Origin: Lethocerus indicus
Taxonomy: Eukaryota > Arthropoda > Insecta > Hemiptera > Belostomatidae
Length of the DNA stretch: 64,000 nt
Direction of reading: 5' to 3'
NCBI GenBank assembly: GCA_019843655.1
Contig: JACDQD010000005.1
Coordinates: forward strand, 33,119,864-33,183,863
Part shown: in pieces, positions 1-35,632 of the stretch
Layout: every line of letters starts with the position of its first letter
Numbering within the stretch: the stretch's first letter is position 1
Made by a program: the position numbers and the translations under genes
Notes under the pieces: generated by a model
Databases searched by the model: none
What the model was told of the DNA's origin: nothing
What the model saw: the letters and a program-made list of their open reading frames with translations, nothing else

Positions 1-218
1 TTTTTGTAAACTTTGATTTTTCCTTTCATTACTCGTGTTGATCTTTATTAATTCAATAAAATCGCCACCAATATAAAAACTTGGGTTGGACTTAGGCTCA
101 TTTTATTGTCAATACAATTTATTCCGGGTCGATTATAGTTGTCGAAACTTCGAACTTGAAAACCGTCAACAGAGTGAACTTTACCTATAAGACTTGTATT
201 TAAGTTGTAAAAACAGAC

Positions 219-23516
<23,298 letters not shown>

Positions 23517-23561
23517 CTGAAATATTACAATTCAAATTATTATATACAACGCTATAACGCA

Positions 23562-23563
<2 letters not shown>

Positions 23564-23600
<37 letters not shown>
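23564..23600. repeat. (TA)n microsatellite
   Basis: A TA run just upstream of exon w1 on the gene strand. Confidence 0.95.
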
Positions 23601-23602
<2 letters not shown>

Positions 23603-23731
23603 GGGGGACCGGAAAGTAATGTTTTCTTACGCTAAATACAAACGCATACATTTTTGACGAGTCCTTATTTTTAATCAATTATGTATTCCCCATCATTTTG
23701 CCATCTATTGAGTAGATTTTCAATCCAACGT

Positions 23732-23736
<5 letters not shown>

Positions 23737-23793
<57 letters not shown>
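23737..23793. repeat. (TA)n microsatellite
   Basis: A 57-bp TA run abutting the left end of a transposon remnant. Confidence 0.95.
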
Positions 23794-23796
<3 letters not shown>

Positions 23797-23797
<1 letters not shown>

Positions 23798-24060
23798 TGG
23801 GTGTCCCAAAATTAACGCAAGATTTGAATTTACCACAGAATTCTTGCAGTAAAGTTAGCAACCGTATTAAAAAAAAAATCATTTAAGGGCTGATAGTTTA
23901 GGGTCAGTAGAAATGGAGGGCGTTACACGATTGAACAACGTGTTTTCACGTGTCGAACAATATTTCAAAAATAATGAAAGTTTGCCAAAATTTCGACGAA
24001 GCGCATTTCCACCTCGCGATGGCTTTGTTAAGCCTCAAAAATTGCCTTTAAACCTGTTGC
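23797..24060 (+). mobile_element. Remnant of a larger DNA transposon with an HTH-like start
   Basis: It begins GTGGGTGTCCCAAAATTAACG, a terminal-repeat-like sequence. At 23913-24000 a broken frame reads TIEQRVF then VEQYFKNNESLPK, separated by a frameshift. That wording resembles the N-terminal helix-turn-helix of insect DNA-transposon proteins. A second remnant with the same words is at 52040-52210. Identification is by memory of the motif only. Confidence 0.45.
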
Positions 24061-24500
24061 CATTTACCCCATACACAACCCTATCCTGTGTAATTTACGA
24101 ATCCATAAAAAAAAATAACAATTTAAAAAAAAAAACCGCGTTTTTTATTCAATTCTCGCGTATACTTTTCAGTATAGCGTATCAATTTTTTCACCTATAG
24201 TAGAGTAACTTTCCGAGTCGTTTTTAAACTATATAAAAAACGAAAATGTTTTTCTACTACGACCTGACAAACCTCCCCGTCGCAAATTAACCCCCGTTTT
24301 ATATACGATTTATCCCCGGGCTAATCCACCCCCCCCCAACCCCCTCCCTGAGCTGCCTCCTCCTCCTCGCCAATATATAATGTATCGATACGAGATTATT
24401 ACAAATATTTGAATACCAGCCAGGAGGGCGGCTTAAGAGGCATTTAATTTTTTTTTCTATTAAATATTGTAAATTTTCCGGGTAATAAATACGGTCGGCC
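24061..24500. other. No feature recognised
   Basis: Mixed AT-rich DNA with a short C-run at 24327-24345. No structure that I can support. Confidence 0.5.
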
Positions 24501-24668
24501 GCCTATACAGTCGCTATAAATTTTGATACATCAACGTTTTGACTCTGAAATTCATTTTATTTTGCTGAAAAAAACACTTTTCCGGCAAATTTTGCGATTC
24601 CCCTCTTGAGAGGAAATCCTCACAATACATCTTATCAAATTGTCGATTATTTTTGGTTACACCTAATA
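24500..24668. mobile_element. Family D miniature element, copy D3
   Basis: The right end (GTCGATTATTTTTGGTTACACCTAA) is recognisable and the left end is diverged. The inner block TTCATTTTATTTTGCTGAAA matches D1 and D2 in reverse. Confidence 0.65.
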
Positions 24669-25126
24669 TATATATATGTTTCTTAAGAGGATAAATAAAT
24701 GGACAAAGTACCCGGCGCCTTCAATAATAATAATAATAATAATAATGAAGTGGTATTAAGTTGGGGGAAAATAATTCCGGGACGGAATTACTACCCGGCC
24801 CCGGGGAAATCAGGTCCGGGGGAGTTGGGGGGGTGGCCGAACCTATCTATAATTTAAAACGCTAAGTCGGCGGCCCACCCAATAAAACCGACTGTTGAAT
24901 GCCCTTTTTGTGCGGTGGGGTTACTAAATCAGAGCCCTTAGGGTTGTTGCCTCGGTTCGTCGATAACAGACCCCCATCCCCACCCCCCCAACCGAGCCAC
25001 CTCCAATAATTCAGTACGCCCTTACCTTACACTTCTCCCCACTTCCTGCTGCCCTTTCACAATTCCACCCCCCAACTCCCAACAACCCCCTACAGTAACG
25101 CTCCGACCGAAGAAAATAGTGAATTT

Positions 25127-25344
25127 GGTTTGGCAACTAAATAATTGCGTATTCTTACCACCTTCGGGTGTCTGCACCCTTATTATTATTATGTCGTACA
25201 TTTTTTCCCCGACGAATAGTCGGGGCATGTTGTAATAAAAATTTCACAATACCGAAGATGTAAACGTGCGTAAAAATACAATTCCATTCTAGCGACGAAA
25301 CCCCCTCCCCTCCCCCCGCAATGACTTAGTTGCCGACCCAATAA
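25127..25344. mobile_element. Family B mariner-type miniature element, copy B2
   Basis: Ends TTTGGCAACTAAATAATTGCG and CAATGACTTAGTTGCCGACC. The interior has CCGACGAATAGTCGGGGCATG and GTAAAAATACAATTCC, as in B1 and B3. Confidence 0.75.
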
Positions 25345-25376
25345 TATATAAATATATAAAATTTGAATAATGTTGC

Positions 25377-25465
25377 TGTAGATTTCGCGTGTTTCTGTCT
25401 CATCTCGCCGGTTCGGTGTTTTTTTCTAGACCGGTTTCGGCCGCTCGCCCCATCTTCAGTAGCAA
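25377..25465 (+). mobile_element. Foldback family E, single arm (E6)
   Basis: One arm only: GTAGATTTCGCGTGTTTCTG to CATCTTCAGTAGC. The mate arm is missing. Confidence 0.7.
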
Positions 25466-25553
25466 GGATACAAGTTTTATTTCTTTAAATACAAATTATA
25501 TATCGATAAAACGATATACAAATGGCCTGCATGCATACCGGCCTATTGGCCTT

Positions 25554-25557
<4 letters not shown>

Positions 25558-25600
<43 letters not shown>
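25558..25600. repeat. (TA)n microsatellite
   Basis: A TA run of about 40 bp, between E6 and A3. Confidence 0.95.
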
Positions 25601-25602
<2 letters not shown>

Positions 25603-25672
25603 CCCCTGTGGGCCGGGAATTCTTTTTTTTTTTATTTTAAATCCAAAAAAGATTGGGGAAAAATCATTTGGG

Positions 25673-26203
25673 TACAGACAGAGTGGTCCAAAAAAATGTA
25701 TCCACTGTTTAAAAGTCCATAACTTGCAAACTAATTGACTGAATTGTGTCTCATTTTTGGTGAAAGTCTAGCTTAAAGTCCAACTTAAAGATATATATAG
25801 GTGTAGGTGTTCGAAATGGTCACCATATTAACATACAGCACCAAATACTGACTGCAACGTGTTCAGTCGGATATTTTTGGCTCTGTTCGCCATACTCATT
25901 TCGCCATTGCCGTTTTGAACTTCGATTTCTAAAGTTTTCCTACTTAAAATACCGGTTCAAAACTGGACTTCCTTTCGTCCCAATTCTAAGCCTTGAGCCG
26001 GCCACGTTTACTCCGAGTACAACAGGGTGTACAACTGACAACAACAGAACACGTGACTATCCGACGACAGAACAACGCAATACAACTCTTGTACGGAACT
26101 ACAAACTACAACACTACCAAAAATGAGACACAACTCGGTCAATTAGTTTGCAAGTTGTGGACTTGCAAAACGGTGGATACATTTTTTTGGACCACTCCGT
26201 GTA
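25673..26203. mobile_element. Family A miniature element, copy A3
   Basis: A full-length copy with ends TGGTCCAAAAAAATGTATCC and GGATACATTTTTTTGGACCA, flanked by TA-containing ends. It is nearly collinear with A1. Confidence 0.87.
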
Positions 26204-26717
26204 TTCGGTAAAATCACGATTGAAATTGAAATGCGATCCGATAAATTACACTGGCCCCGTGTAGAGGGATGAAATTCTATTTAGAAAAATTGCTATTTAC
26301 ACCCCCACCCCCCCCCCGGTTCAGTTCTCTGTATCGGAAGTTAATAAGATGATCAGAGGAAGTAGAAGACAGGGATGGGGAGGGGGGCGGCTAAAGCAAT
26401 CCGGCTGTAGGCAACTAATTTGGGGGTTGGGATGGGGCTGGGGGTGGGTGGGGTGGGGCGCTATCACATAAATTTTATAAGGCTCACTCTCCCCCCATCG
26501 GACTTAAGGGTAGCGCAAGTGGGGTTTGGTTGGTAGATGTTCCATTAATTTCCTAATTTCCGGGGGGGGGCTCGGTGGCCGGTGGCGCTATATCCTGGCC
26601 TAACGTTATTATTTATAGGGGGGGGGGGCAACAAATTGCCAAAATCAGGGGTTGCTTTGGGGGTTAGGGGGACAAAAAGAGGTGGTAACAGATGGAAATA
26701 TTTTATATATATATATA

Positions 26718-26892
26718 TTAGGTGTTCCCAAAATTAATCGACTGATTTGATTGTGAGGAGTTCCTCCTCATTTGAAGTTGGGAACTCGAAAATTTGCCGG
26801 AAAATCGGCAGAGAATTGTTGAGTTTCTTTTTCTGGCGAAATAAAATGAATTCCAAAGTCAAAATGTCGATTACTTTTGGTGCTACCCCTAA
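26718..26892. mobile_element. Family D miniature element, copy D2
   Basis: 175 bp from TTAGGTGTTCCCAAAATTAA to TACTTTTGGTGCTACCCCTAA. It is the shortest intact family member here. Confidence 0.78.
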
Positions 26893-28170
26893 TACAACGT
26901 AATTTAGATGGAAAAGAAATATAACGAAAGGATACCAATATTATTCGCGTAGGCATGCAACTGAAGACCAGTAAACAAAGGGTCAGGTCTACAAAGGGAC
27001 TATCAAAACTACTGAAGTTTTTGGTAAACAACTCTCTAATCCTTTGTCTGGGCCTCGGCCACACACAACATAACTCGTATACGATTTTTTTTCATTTTCT
27101 TCCCTTTTATTTACACGAATACAATTTTAGCATTTTCAAACCATATTTAGCTACTGCAGCTTACCCAAACATTGTTGTCAGAACCATATCTATCCTCGAT
27201 ATAACTTCAAATCCGGATATCGGGATTCAGTAGTCTCAAACGGCCCGAGTAGTTTGTAGACCCCCCCAATTGTCTACAAGGGGTTGGTGGTGGATTGGTC
27301 AGCAAGAAATCGAGTGCACTAGCACTAGCACTAGCACGAGCAGACGACGAAGTAATTCTGTTCGATTGTTGTCTTCAAGTCAGCACTATGAGACCACCAA
27401 CCCCCAACACCACCACCCCCAGCCCTGGCCCTAAGGGCGGATAAGCCGTCGGAGACAACCCTCTAAGAGGGGTCGGTCGGAAAACATATGGGGGCACAAA
27501 ACCCTACAGGCTGATGGAAAACGAAAAAGATTTTACCGACAATAAAATTTTAGTTTTAAAACGTTGTGTTCGCGCAAGTGATCATTATATATAAGGGCAG
27601 CTTCTATAGAAGAAAGAATTGAACTTGAATTTGTACTACTTTGTCCATGTATTTTTATACAGCACTCAATACCTGTCTATTTTATACAGAGAGGACGGTT
27701 AACGTGTAGGGTAAATTGTCGAATATAGGGGCAGGCCGTATTTGCCCCCCTTTAGGGCTCCGGCGGCCAAATAGATTAATGTTTTAGTAGCCCACTAGCC
27801 AATATGACCGAGTTAGTTAAATGCACCCCCACGAACACATTTATCCTCATCCCCCAAAGCATCAAAGCGATGCTGTATCACGAATATAGATAAATTGCCA
27901 AAACCGACCCCCTTCCCCCCTACCAAGCCAACGCCACCCCCCAACCAGATAAATAAATCACTGGCCGGGAAAAAATATGACGAAAAATGTCAAATCAAAT
28001 TTTGAATTGTTGGGCTCTTGTTGTAGGGTCAATTTTTTTTTTTTTTGCCAAACATTCGTTATTTTTTAAATATTGTTCAACACGTGAAAACACGTTTTTC
28101 TATCGTGTTAACACCCCCCCCCCCCCGATTTGTACCCCTGACCCTAAACTGTCAGCCATCAAATTCAAAT
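26893..28170. other. No gene recognised; homopolymer-rich
   Basis: It contains C- and G-runs, and a short CACTAG hexamer run at 27318-27340. It also has a stretch (27640-27710) loosely echoing the 285-bp tandem unit (ATACAGCACTCAATACCTGTC). No exon-like stretch. Confidence 0.5.

Positions 28171-28173
<3 letters not shown>

Positions 28174-28209
<36 letters not shown>
28174..28209. repeat. (TA)n microsatellite
   Basis: A TA run of about 36 bp. Confidence 0.95.
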
Positions 28210-28211
<2 letters not shown>

Positions 28212-28688
28212 AACTTTCGTTCGCCAATTATATTTACGGTCGGTCCGTTTTATTTCCTAGTGCACAAAGCCAATTTACCCCCGAAAAAGGGTGCATTCCC
28301 CCCTCAAACTCATTAAGTTAAAGCCTCCCCCCAGCTTTCTTACTTTCCGTTCAGTTTTCTTTTCGTATTTATCGTTTCAAAAGGAAAAACGCAATGACAA
28401 CAGGTAGAGATAGAGACGAATGGGGAAAAGTCAAATGTAAAGGAGAGGGAGGGCCAGTCAGTCGAAATTGTTGTTTTACTGCGAAAAATTCTGTATAAAA
28501 TGAATTTAAATCTTATAATTTCTGTCAATCTTATTGAAATCACCTGTAGAACTGGTTGGGGGATGTTAATTTTTCCCCTTTCTATCCGACGATTGAATAT
28601 CGTACACTGTAATGGACCCCCCCCCAGTGGTCAAACTACCCTCCATCGGGGCAGGGTAAAATGGTTAATTGGCCTGTACATTTCTATC

Positions 28689-28794
<106 letters not shown>

Positions 28795-28995
28795 AGAACC
28801 GAACAGAGGGAGTCGTGTTACTACGCTCCGTTGAACTTCACCGAAGTTCAGTCGACCTATGTTACTGTACTTCGATGTTTAACCGGCCGAAAAGCCCCCT
28901 CCCCCACCCCATCATCCCCGATACAATTCTCCGGTCCGCAGAAGATACTGTGCTTCGGTAGTGACTTTACAGAATACGGAGAATTTGATTTTATT

Positions 28996-29060
28996 GACTG
29001 GCAACTAAGTAATTGCGGATTTCGCCGTAACAACTGGCGTTGTACATATTTTAAGTAAGT
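28996..29060 (+). mobile_element. Family C fragment
   Basis: TGGCAACTAAGTAATTGCGG followed by ACTGGCGTTGTACATATTTTAAGTA. The left end looks mariner-like and the right side is lost. Confidence 0.55.
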
Positions 29061-30010
29061 TATAAGATAAGCCGTAGATTGGTTTCGAATTCAGGTATTA
29101 GATACCACCCCCAGCAGGTATTAGGGGCTTCTCTGCAATGTCCCTTTATTCGGGGGGGTCATCATCAAGGTCGATTTTTTGTACTTGTACAAAAGTACAA
29201 TTTTTGAGTCCGTTGTACAATCTCTAGTGTTACAGGACGATGCCGAACGGAAGGACAGCGTAATGCGGACAAATAAATTGAATATATTCTGGCCACACTT
29301 TGAATATTGACACTGGCTCTTAAGTCCCGGCTTAAAAATCCTTCCCACCCCCTCCCCAACAACCCCATAGTCATAAAGCCGTCTTCATCCTCTTATTGGA
29401 TTTGGAATTAAATTAAATAAGTCCCCCTTCTGGACCGGCTTCAAGAGACAGGGGAGGGGAGGGACTTCTTAAGAGCTTCGGCGCCGGCTTAGCGCCGGAT
29501 AAAGTTGGAATTTGATTAAAAAAAAAAAAAGGGGGGAGGGTAAAATCCCGTCGTTTTACCGAACCCTCTTCCTCAAAGTCCAGTTTTTTTTCTCTCTCCT
29601 TCATTTCTTATATTCGCCAAATATCGCTGTCTCGACAAATAGTAATTTTCGGAAAAACCGCGGCAGGTACGGAAAATTCTAAATGAATTTTTCGATTTTA
29701 AAATAGGCGCAGGAATAAAGGGCGAAGGGCCATTCTTCCTGCAGGAACGGGGGGGATAATTCACGTCTGTATCCCCTAAAATGAATACATTTATTCCAAT
29801 GTTATTCGATAAGAGAACAATTTTAAATAACAGAAATATACTCAGCGTTCCTGAGGGTGGAACCGATTGTTGGTTTTTCTCCTTACAAATATATATATAT
29901 AATTAAATGTTCATCCTGTTAGTTTTGTTTCTTTGATGACCGTATTTTATGATATTTTCTGGAGGGTTTTATTGTATAGAGATCGGTATAAGACGGTATC
30001 CGACGAAACG

Positions 30011-30041
<31 letters not shown>

Positions 30042-30530
30042 CGCGAAAGTTCAAGTATAAGTAAACTGAAGAAGTGTCATTTGCAAGTATAGTTGGTTAG
30101 TGGGGCCGACATTTAGGTATAACGACAGTTTTGGTATAAGTGCGGTGTCATTTGTGACTAACCCCCACTCACCCCCACCCCAAGAAGGAAAAGTCCCTGG
30201 GAAAAGTCTGTGCCGAGGGGTAGAAAAGAGGAGAGAGAGAAAACAACTTTTCGATTGTGGCCCAAGTTTTCCTTTTTCCTTTTGTCTTGGGGGCCCAGCA
30301 AAGTTTAACCGGGATTTCAGCGCGATCCAAAAACCGTTAAAGCGATTTTCCTCGATTCTGGCTTAAGAAAAAGGAAAATTGTGCTGCAGTCGGCCCGATT
30401 ACAGTAACAACTCTTTCCTAAGTTATTTAATCTCCTTATTATTTAACTTAATTGCGCCATCACCTGTCTTATAACGCCTCCCTTTCATTATAGACCGGTT
30501 TCAGGTCAGAGTACTGTGCAAAATGTTTTT
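29061..30530. other. No gene recognised
   Basis: Ordinary non-coding DNA with a (TA)n run at 30011-30038 and several G/C runs. Confidence 0.5.
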
Positions 30531-31070
30531 TTTTTTTTTTGAAACGGGGTATTTTCAATACATATTGGAGGGTTTTTAGGGACGAATTTGGGGGATGGGA
30601 AAAAGACGGATTCCGGGCAATATTTGTGGCGGGTTTAGAGGGTAGAAATGAATTTCAGAGCCGTTTCGAATCCAGTTTAGAAGTGAAAAACGGATTTGAG
30701 GACTGTTTTAAAAGCATTTTGCAGGTGAAAAAAAAACATTTTCAGGTATCTTGGAGGTGAAAAACGGGATTCATGGCTGTTTTCAAAGCATCCAGGATGC
30801 AAATAAGTGTTTCAGAGCTGTTTTTTGAACTTATACTAGAGTTATAAAAAGTTTGTGTTGAAAAAAGTTTTTCAGGACTGTTTGTACATATTTTGGAGGT
30901 GAAAAAAACTTCTTCGAAGTCTTTGGAATGCATTCAAGCAAATGAACGAGGGTATTCAGGGATGATTTTAATGAATTTATGAAAGGAAAAAAGCTATCCA
31001 CGGCTTTTAACACAATATCTGGGCTGAAAAACCACTTTTTAACCAGATTTTTGAGGATGAAAATCCACTT
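30531..31070 (-). repeat. Highly decayed edge of the 53-bp satellite
   Basis: A loose periodicity of words such as GGAGGTGAAAAACGG and TTTCAGAGCTGTTTT fades into clear monomers to the right. I read it as the eroded border of the array. Confidence 0.55.
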
Positions 31071-32512
31071 TTAATCCAATTTTAGAGACGAAAAACCACT
31101 TTTGAACCCAATTTTTGCGCCGAAAAACAAATTTCTAACACGATTTGGAGAAAATACACATTTTAACCCGATTATAACACCTAGGTACACTTGTGGGAAG
31201 AATATGGGATCGATCTGGGAAAATTTTTGGTCCAAAAAACAACATTTTCGAACAAAAAATGGAATTTTTAGACGCAAAATTGGCCCTAAAATACTTTTTT
31301 AGGCCCAAAAATTCGGTGTTTAGATGTAAAATCGGTCAAAAATGGCAATTATAAACGCACAATTAGCCAAAAAATGCGGTTTTTAGAAACAAAATTGGGA
31401 AAAAAATGCTACTTTCTTCCCCAAAAAAGGGTTCTTTTTGGCACAAAATTTTGTTTTTAGGAGCAAAAATGGCAATTTTACACGCAAAAGGGGTCCAGAA
31501 ATGAGGTATTTAGGCCAAAAAATGGCATTCTTAGATGCAAAATTAGCCCGAATATTCGGTTTTTAGAGCAAAAATGGTATTTTCACACGCAAAATTGGCC
31601 CAAAAATGTGGTTTTAGGGACCAAAAATTGGGATTTAGACGCAAGATTGGCCCAAAAATGCGGTTTCTAGCCCCAAAAATGGCATTTTTAGACGCAAAAT
31701 TGGCCAAAAAATGGGGTTTTTAGACCCAAAAATGGCATTTTTAGATCCAGAAATGGCATTCTTAGATGCAAAATTAAGACCGAATATTCGGTTTTAGAGC
31801 AAAATGGTACGAACAAGTGGACCAAAATGTGGTTTTAGGGACAAAAAATTGGGAATTAGACGAAAGATTGGCCCTAAAATGCGGTTTTTAGCCCAAAAAA
31901 TGGCATTTTTAGACGCAAAATTGGCCCAAAAATGCTGTTTTTAGGCCCAAAAATGACATTTTAGACGCAAAATTAGCATTCTTAAAAATGCGGTTTTGGC
32001 CCATTTAAATGATTTGTTGGCCAAAAATGGGGTTTTGTCCAAAATAGCGGTTTCAAACGTGGCATTTTTAGACCCAAAAATGGCATTTTTAGACCTAAAA
32101 ATGGCATTTTTGAACGAAAAATTGGCGGAAATATGCGGTTTTAGGCCCAAAATGGGCTAAAAAAAGCGGTTATTAGGTCCAAAATTGCGGTTTTTAGTCG
32201 CAAAATCGGACCAAAAAAGCTGTTTTTAGGCCCAAAAATGCTGTTTTTAGGCAAAAAATTGTGGTTTTAGAGCCCAAAATCGACCCAAAAATACGGTTTT
32301 TAGGATAAAAGATGCGTTTTAGACGCGAAATTGGTCCAAAAAATGAACAATTTAGGCATAAAAATGGCCCAAAAATGCGGTTTTTAGGCCTTAATTTGAC
32401 CCAAAAATGCGGTTTTTACGCCCTAAACTGACCCAAATATGCAGTTTTTATGCCCAAAATCGGCTCAAAACTGCGGTAATTAGGCCCAAAAAGGCGGGTT
32501 TTAGGCGCGTAT
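31071..32512 (-). repeat. 53-bp satellite array, reverse orientation, diverged
   Basis: Units read GGCATTTTTAGACGCAAAAT then TGGCCCAAAAATGCGGTTTTTAGG, the complement of the array at 35.6-40.95 kb, with many changes. At 31185-31226 a single reversed piece of the 104-bp monomer (ATATGGGATCGATCTGGGAAAA) is embedded. Confidence 0.9.
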
Positions 32513-35500
32513 TTTCCCAGATCGATCCCATATTGCACCCACAAGTGTATTAATGTGAGCTACACTTGCCCCTAAAAGGAGGGGTCGGAAATCGAAAATT
32601 TAGGTTTTCCGAAAATTTTCTGATATCAGCCCCATACACCACAAGTGTATTAATGTGAGCTACACTTGCCCCTAAAGGAGGGTCGGAAATCGAAAATTTA
32701 GGTTTTCGAAAATTTTCAGATATCATTTATATTGCACCCACAAGTGTATTAATGTGAGCTACACTTGCCCCTAAAAGGAGGGGTCGGAAATCGAAAATTT
32801 AGGTTTTTCGAAAATTTTCAGATATCGGCCCCATATTGCACCCACAAGTGTATTAATGTGAGCTACACTTGCCCCTAAAAGGAGGGGTCGGAAATCGAAA
32901 ATTTAGGTTTTTCGAAAATTTTCAGATATCGGCCCCATATTGCACCCACAAGTGTATTAATGTGAGCTACACTTGCCCCTAAAAGGAGGGGTCGGAAATC
33001 GAAAATTTAGGTTTTCGAAAATTTTCAGATATCGGCCCCATATTGCACCACAAGTGTATTAATGTGAGCTACACTTGCCCCTAAAGGAGGGTCGGAAATC
33101 GAAAATTTAGGTTTTTCGAAAATTTTCAGATATCGGCCCCATATTGCACCCACAAGTGTATTAATGTGAGCTACACTTGCCCCTTAAAGGAGGGGTCGGA
33201 AATCGAAAATTTAGGTTTTACGAAAATTTTCAGATATCGGCCCCATATTGCACCCACAAGTGTATTAATGTGAGCTACACTTGCCCCTAAAAGGACGGGT
33301 CGGAAATCGAAAATTTAGGTTTTTCGAAAATTTTCAGATATCGGCCCCATATTGCACCCACAAGTGTATTAATGTGAGCTACACTTGCCCCTAAAAGGAC
33401 GGGTCGGAAATCGAAAATTTAGGTTTTTCGAAAATTTTCAGATATCGGCCCCATATTGCACCCACAAGTGTATTAATGTGAGCTACACTTGCCCCTAAAA
33501 GGAGGGTCGGAAATCGAAAATTTAGGTTTTCGAAAATTTTCGATTCGGCTATATTACCCACAAGTGTATTAATGTGAGCTACACTTGCCCCTAAAGGAGG
33601 GTCAAATCGAAAATTTAGGTTTTCGAAAATTTTCAGATATCGGCCCCATATTGCACCCACAGTGTATTAATGTGAGCTACACTTGCCCCTAAAGGAGGGT
33701 CGGAAATCGAAAATTTAGGTTTTCGAAAATTTTCAGATATCGGCCCCATATTGCACCCACAAGTGTATTAATGTGAGCTACACTTGCCCTAAAGGAGGGT
33801 CGGAAATCGAAAATTTAGGTTTTCGAAAATTTTCAGATATCGGCCCCATTGCACCCACAAGTGTATTAATGTGAGCTACACTTGCCCCTAAAGGAGGGTC
33901 GGAAATCGAAAATTTAGGTTTTCGAAAATTTTCAGATATCGGCCATATTACCCACAAGTGTATTAATGTGAGCTACACTTGCCCCTAAAAGGAGGGGTCA
34001 AATCGAAAATTTAGGTTTTCGAAAATTTTCAGATATCGGCCCCATATTACCCACAAGTGTATTAATGTGAGCTACACTTGCCCTAAAAGGAGGGTCGGAA
34101 ATCGAAAATTTAGGTTTTCGAAAATTTTCAGATATCGGCCCCATATTGCACCACAAGTGTATTAATGTGAGCTACACTTGCCCCTAAAGGAGGGTCGGAA
34201 ATCGAAAATTTAGGTTTTCGAAAATTTTCAGATATCGGCCCCATATTGCACCACAAGTGTATTAATGTGAGCTACACTTGCCCCTAAAAGGAGGGCCTGA
34301 AATCGAAAATTTAGGTTTTCGAAAATTTTCAGATATCGGCCATATGCACCCACAAGTGTATTAATGTGAGCTACACTTGCCCCTAAAGGAGGGCCTGGAA
34401 ATCGAAAATTTAGGTTTTCGAAAATTTTCAGATATCGGCCCCATATTGCACCCACAGTGTATTAATGTGAGCTACACTTGCCCCTAAAGGGAGGGCCTCG
34501 AAATCGAAAATTTAGGTTTTTCGAAAATTTTCAGATATCGGCCCCATATTGCACCCACAAGTGTATTAATGTGAGCTACACTTGCCCCTAAAAGGAGGGT
34601 CGGAAATCGAAAATTTAGGTTTTTCGAAAATTTTCAGATATCGGCCCCATATTACCCCAAGTGTATTAATGTGAGCTACACTTGCCCTAAAAGGAGGGTC
34701 GGAAATCGAAAATTTAGGTTTTCGAAAATTTTCAGATATCGGCCCCATGCACCCACAAGTGTATTAATGTGAGCTACACTTGCCCTAAAAGGAGGGTCGG
34801 AAATCGAAAATTTAGGTTTTCGAAAATTTTCAGATATCGGCCCCATATTGCACCCACAAGTGTATTAATGTGAGCTACACTTGCCCCTAAAGGAGGGTCG
34901 GAAATCGAAAATTTAGGTTTTCGAAAATTTTCAGATATCGGCCCCATATTGCACCCACAAGTGTATTAATGTGAGCTACACTTGCCCTAAAAGGAGGGGT
35001 CAAATCGAAAATTTAGGTTTTTCGAAAATTTTCAGATATCGGCCCCATATTACCCACAAGTGTATTAATGTGAGCTACACTTGCCCCTAAAAGGAGGGTC
35101 GGAAATCGAAAATTTAGGTTTTCGAAAATTTTCAGATATCGGCCCCATATTGCACCCACAAGTGTATTAATGTGAGCTACACTTGCCCCTAAAAGGAGGG
35201 TCGGAAATCGAAAATTTAGGTTTTCGAAAATTTTCAGATATCGGCCCATATTGCACCCACAAGTGTATTAATGTGAGCTACTTGCCCCTAAAGGAGGTCG
35301 GAAATCGAAAATTTAGGTTTTCGAAAATTTTCAGATATCGGCCCATATTGCACCCACAAGTGTATTAATGTGAGCTACACTTGCCCCTAAAAGGACGGGT
35401 CGGAAATCGAAAATTTAGGTTTTTCGAAAATTTTCAGATATCGGCCCCATATTGCACCCACAAGTGTATTAATGTGAGCTACACTTGCCCCTAAAAGGAG

Positions 35501-35632
35501 GGGTCGGAAATCGAAAATTTAGGTTTTTCGAAAATTTTCAGATATCGGCCCCATATTGCACCCACAAGTGTATTAATGTGAGCTACACTTGCCCCTAAAA
35601 GGAGGGGTCGGAAATCGAAAATTTAGGTTTGC
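32513..35632 (+). repeat. 104-bp satellite array, about 30 copies
   Basis: Units contain AAGTGTATTAATGTGAGCTA, CACTTGCCCCTAAAAGGAGG and ATCGAAAATTTAGG. Lengths vary by a few bases, mostly at homopolymers. It is related to the array at 1018-1803 (shared AATCGAAAATTTAGGTTTT and the AAGTGTA/TACACTT dyad). It is flanked on both sides by 53-bp arrays of opposite orientation. Confidence 0.97.
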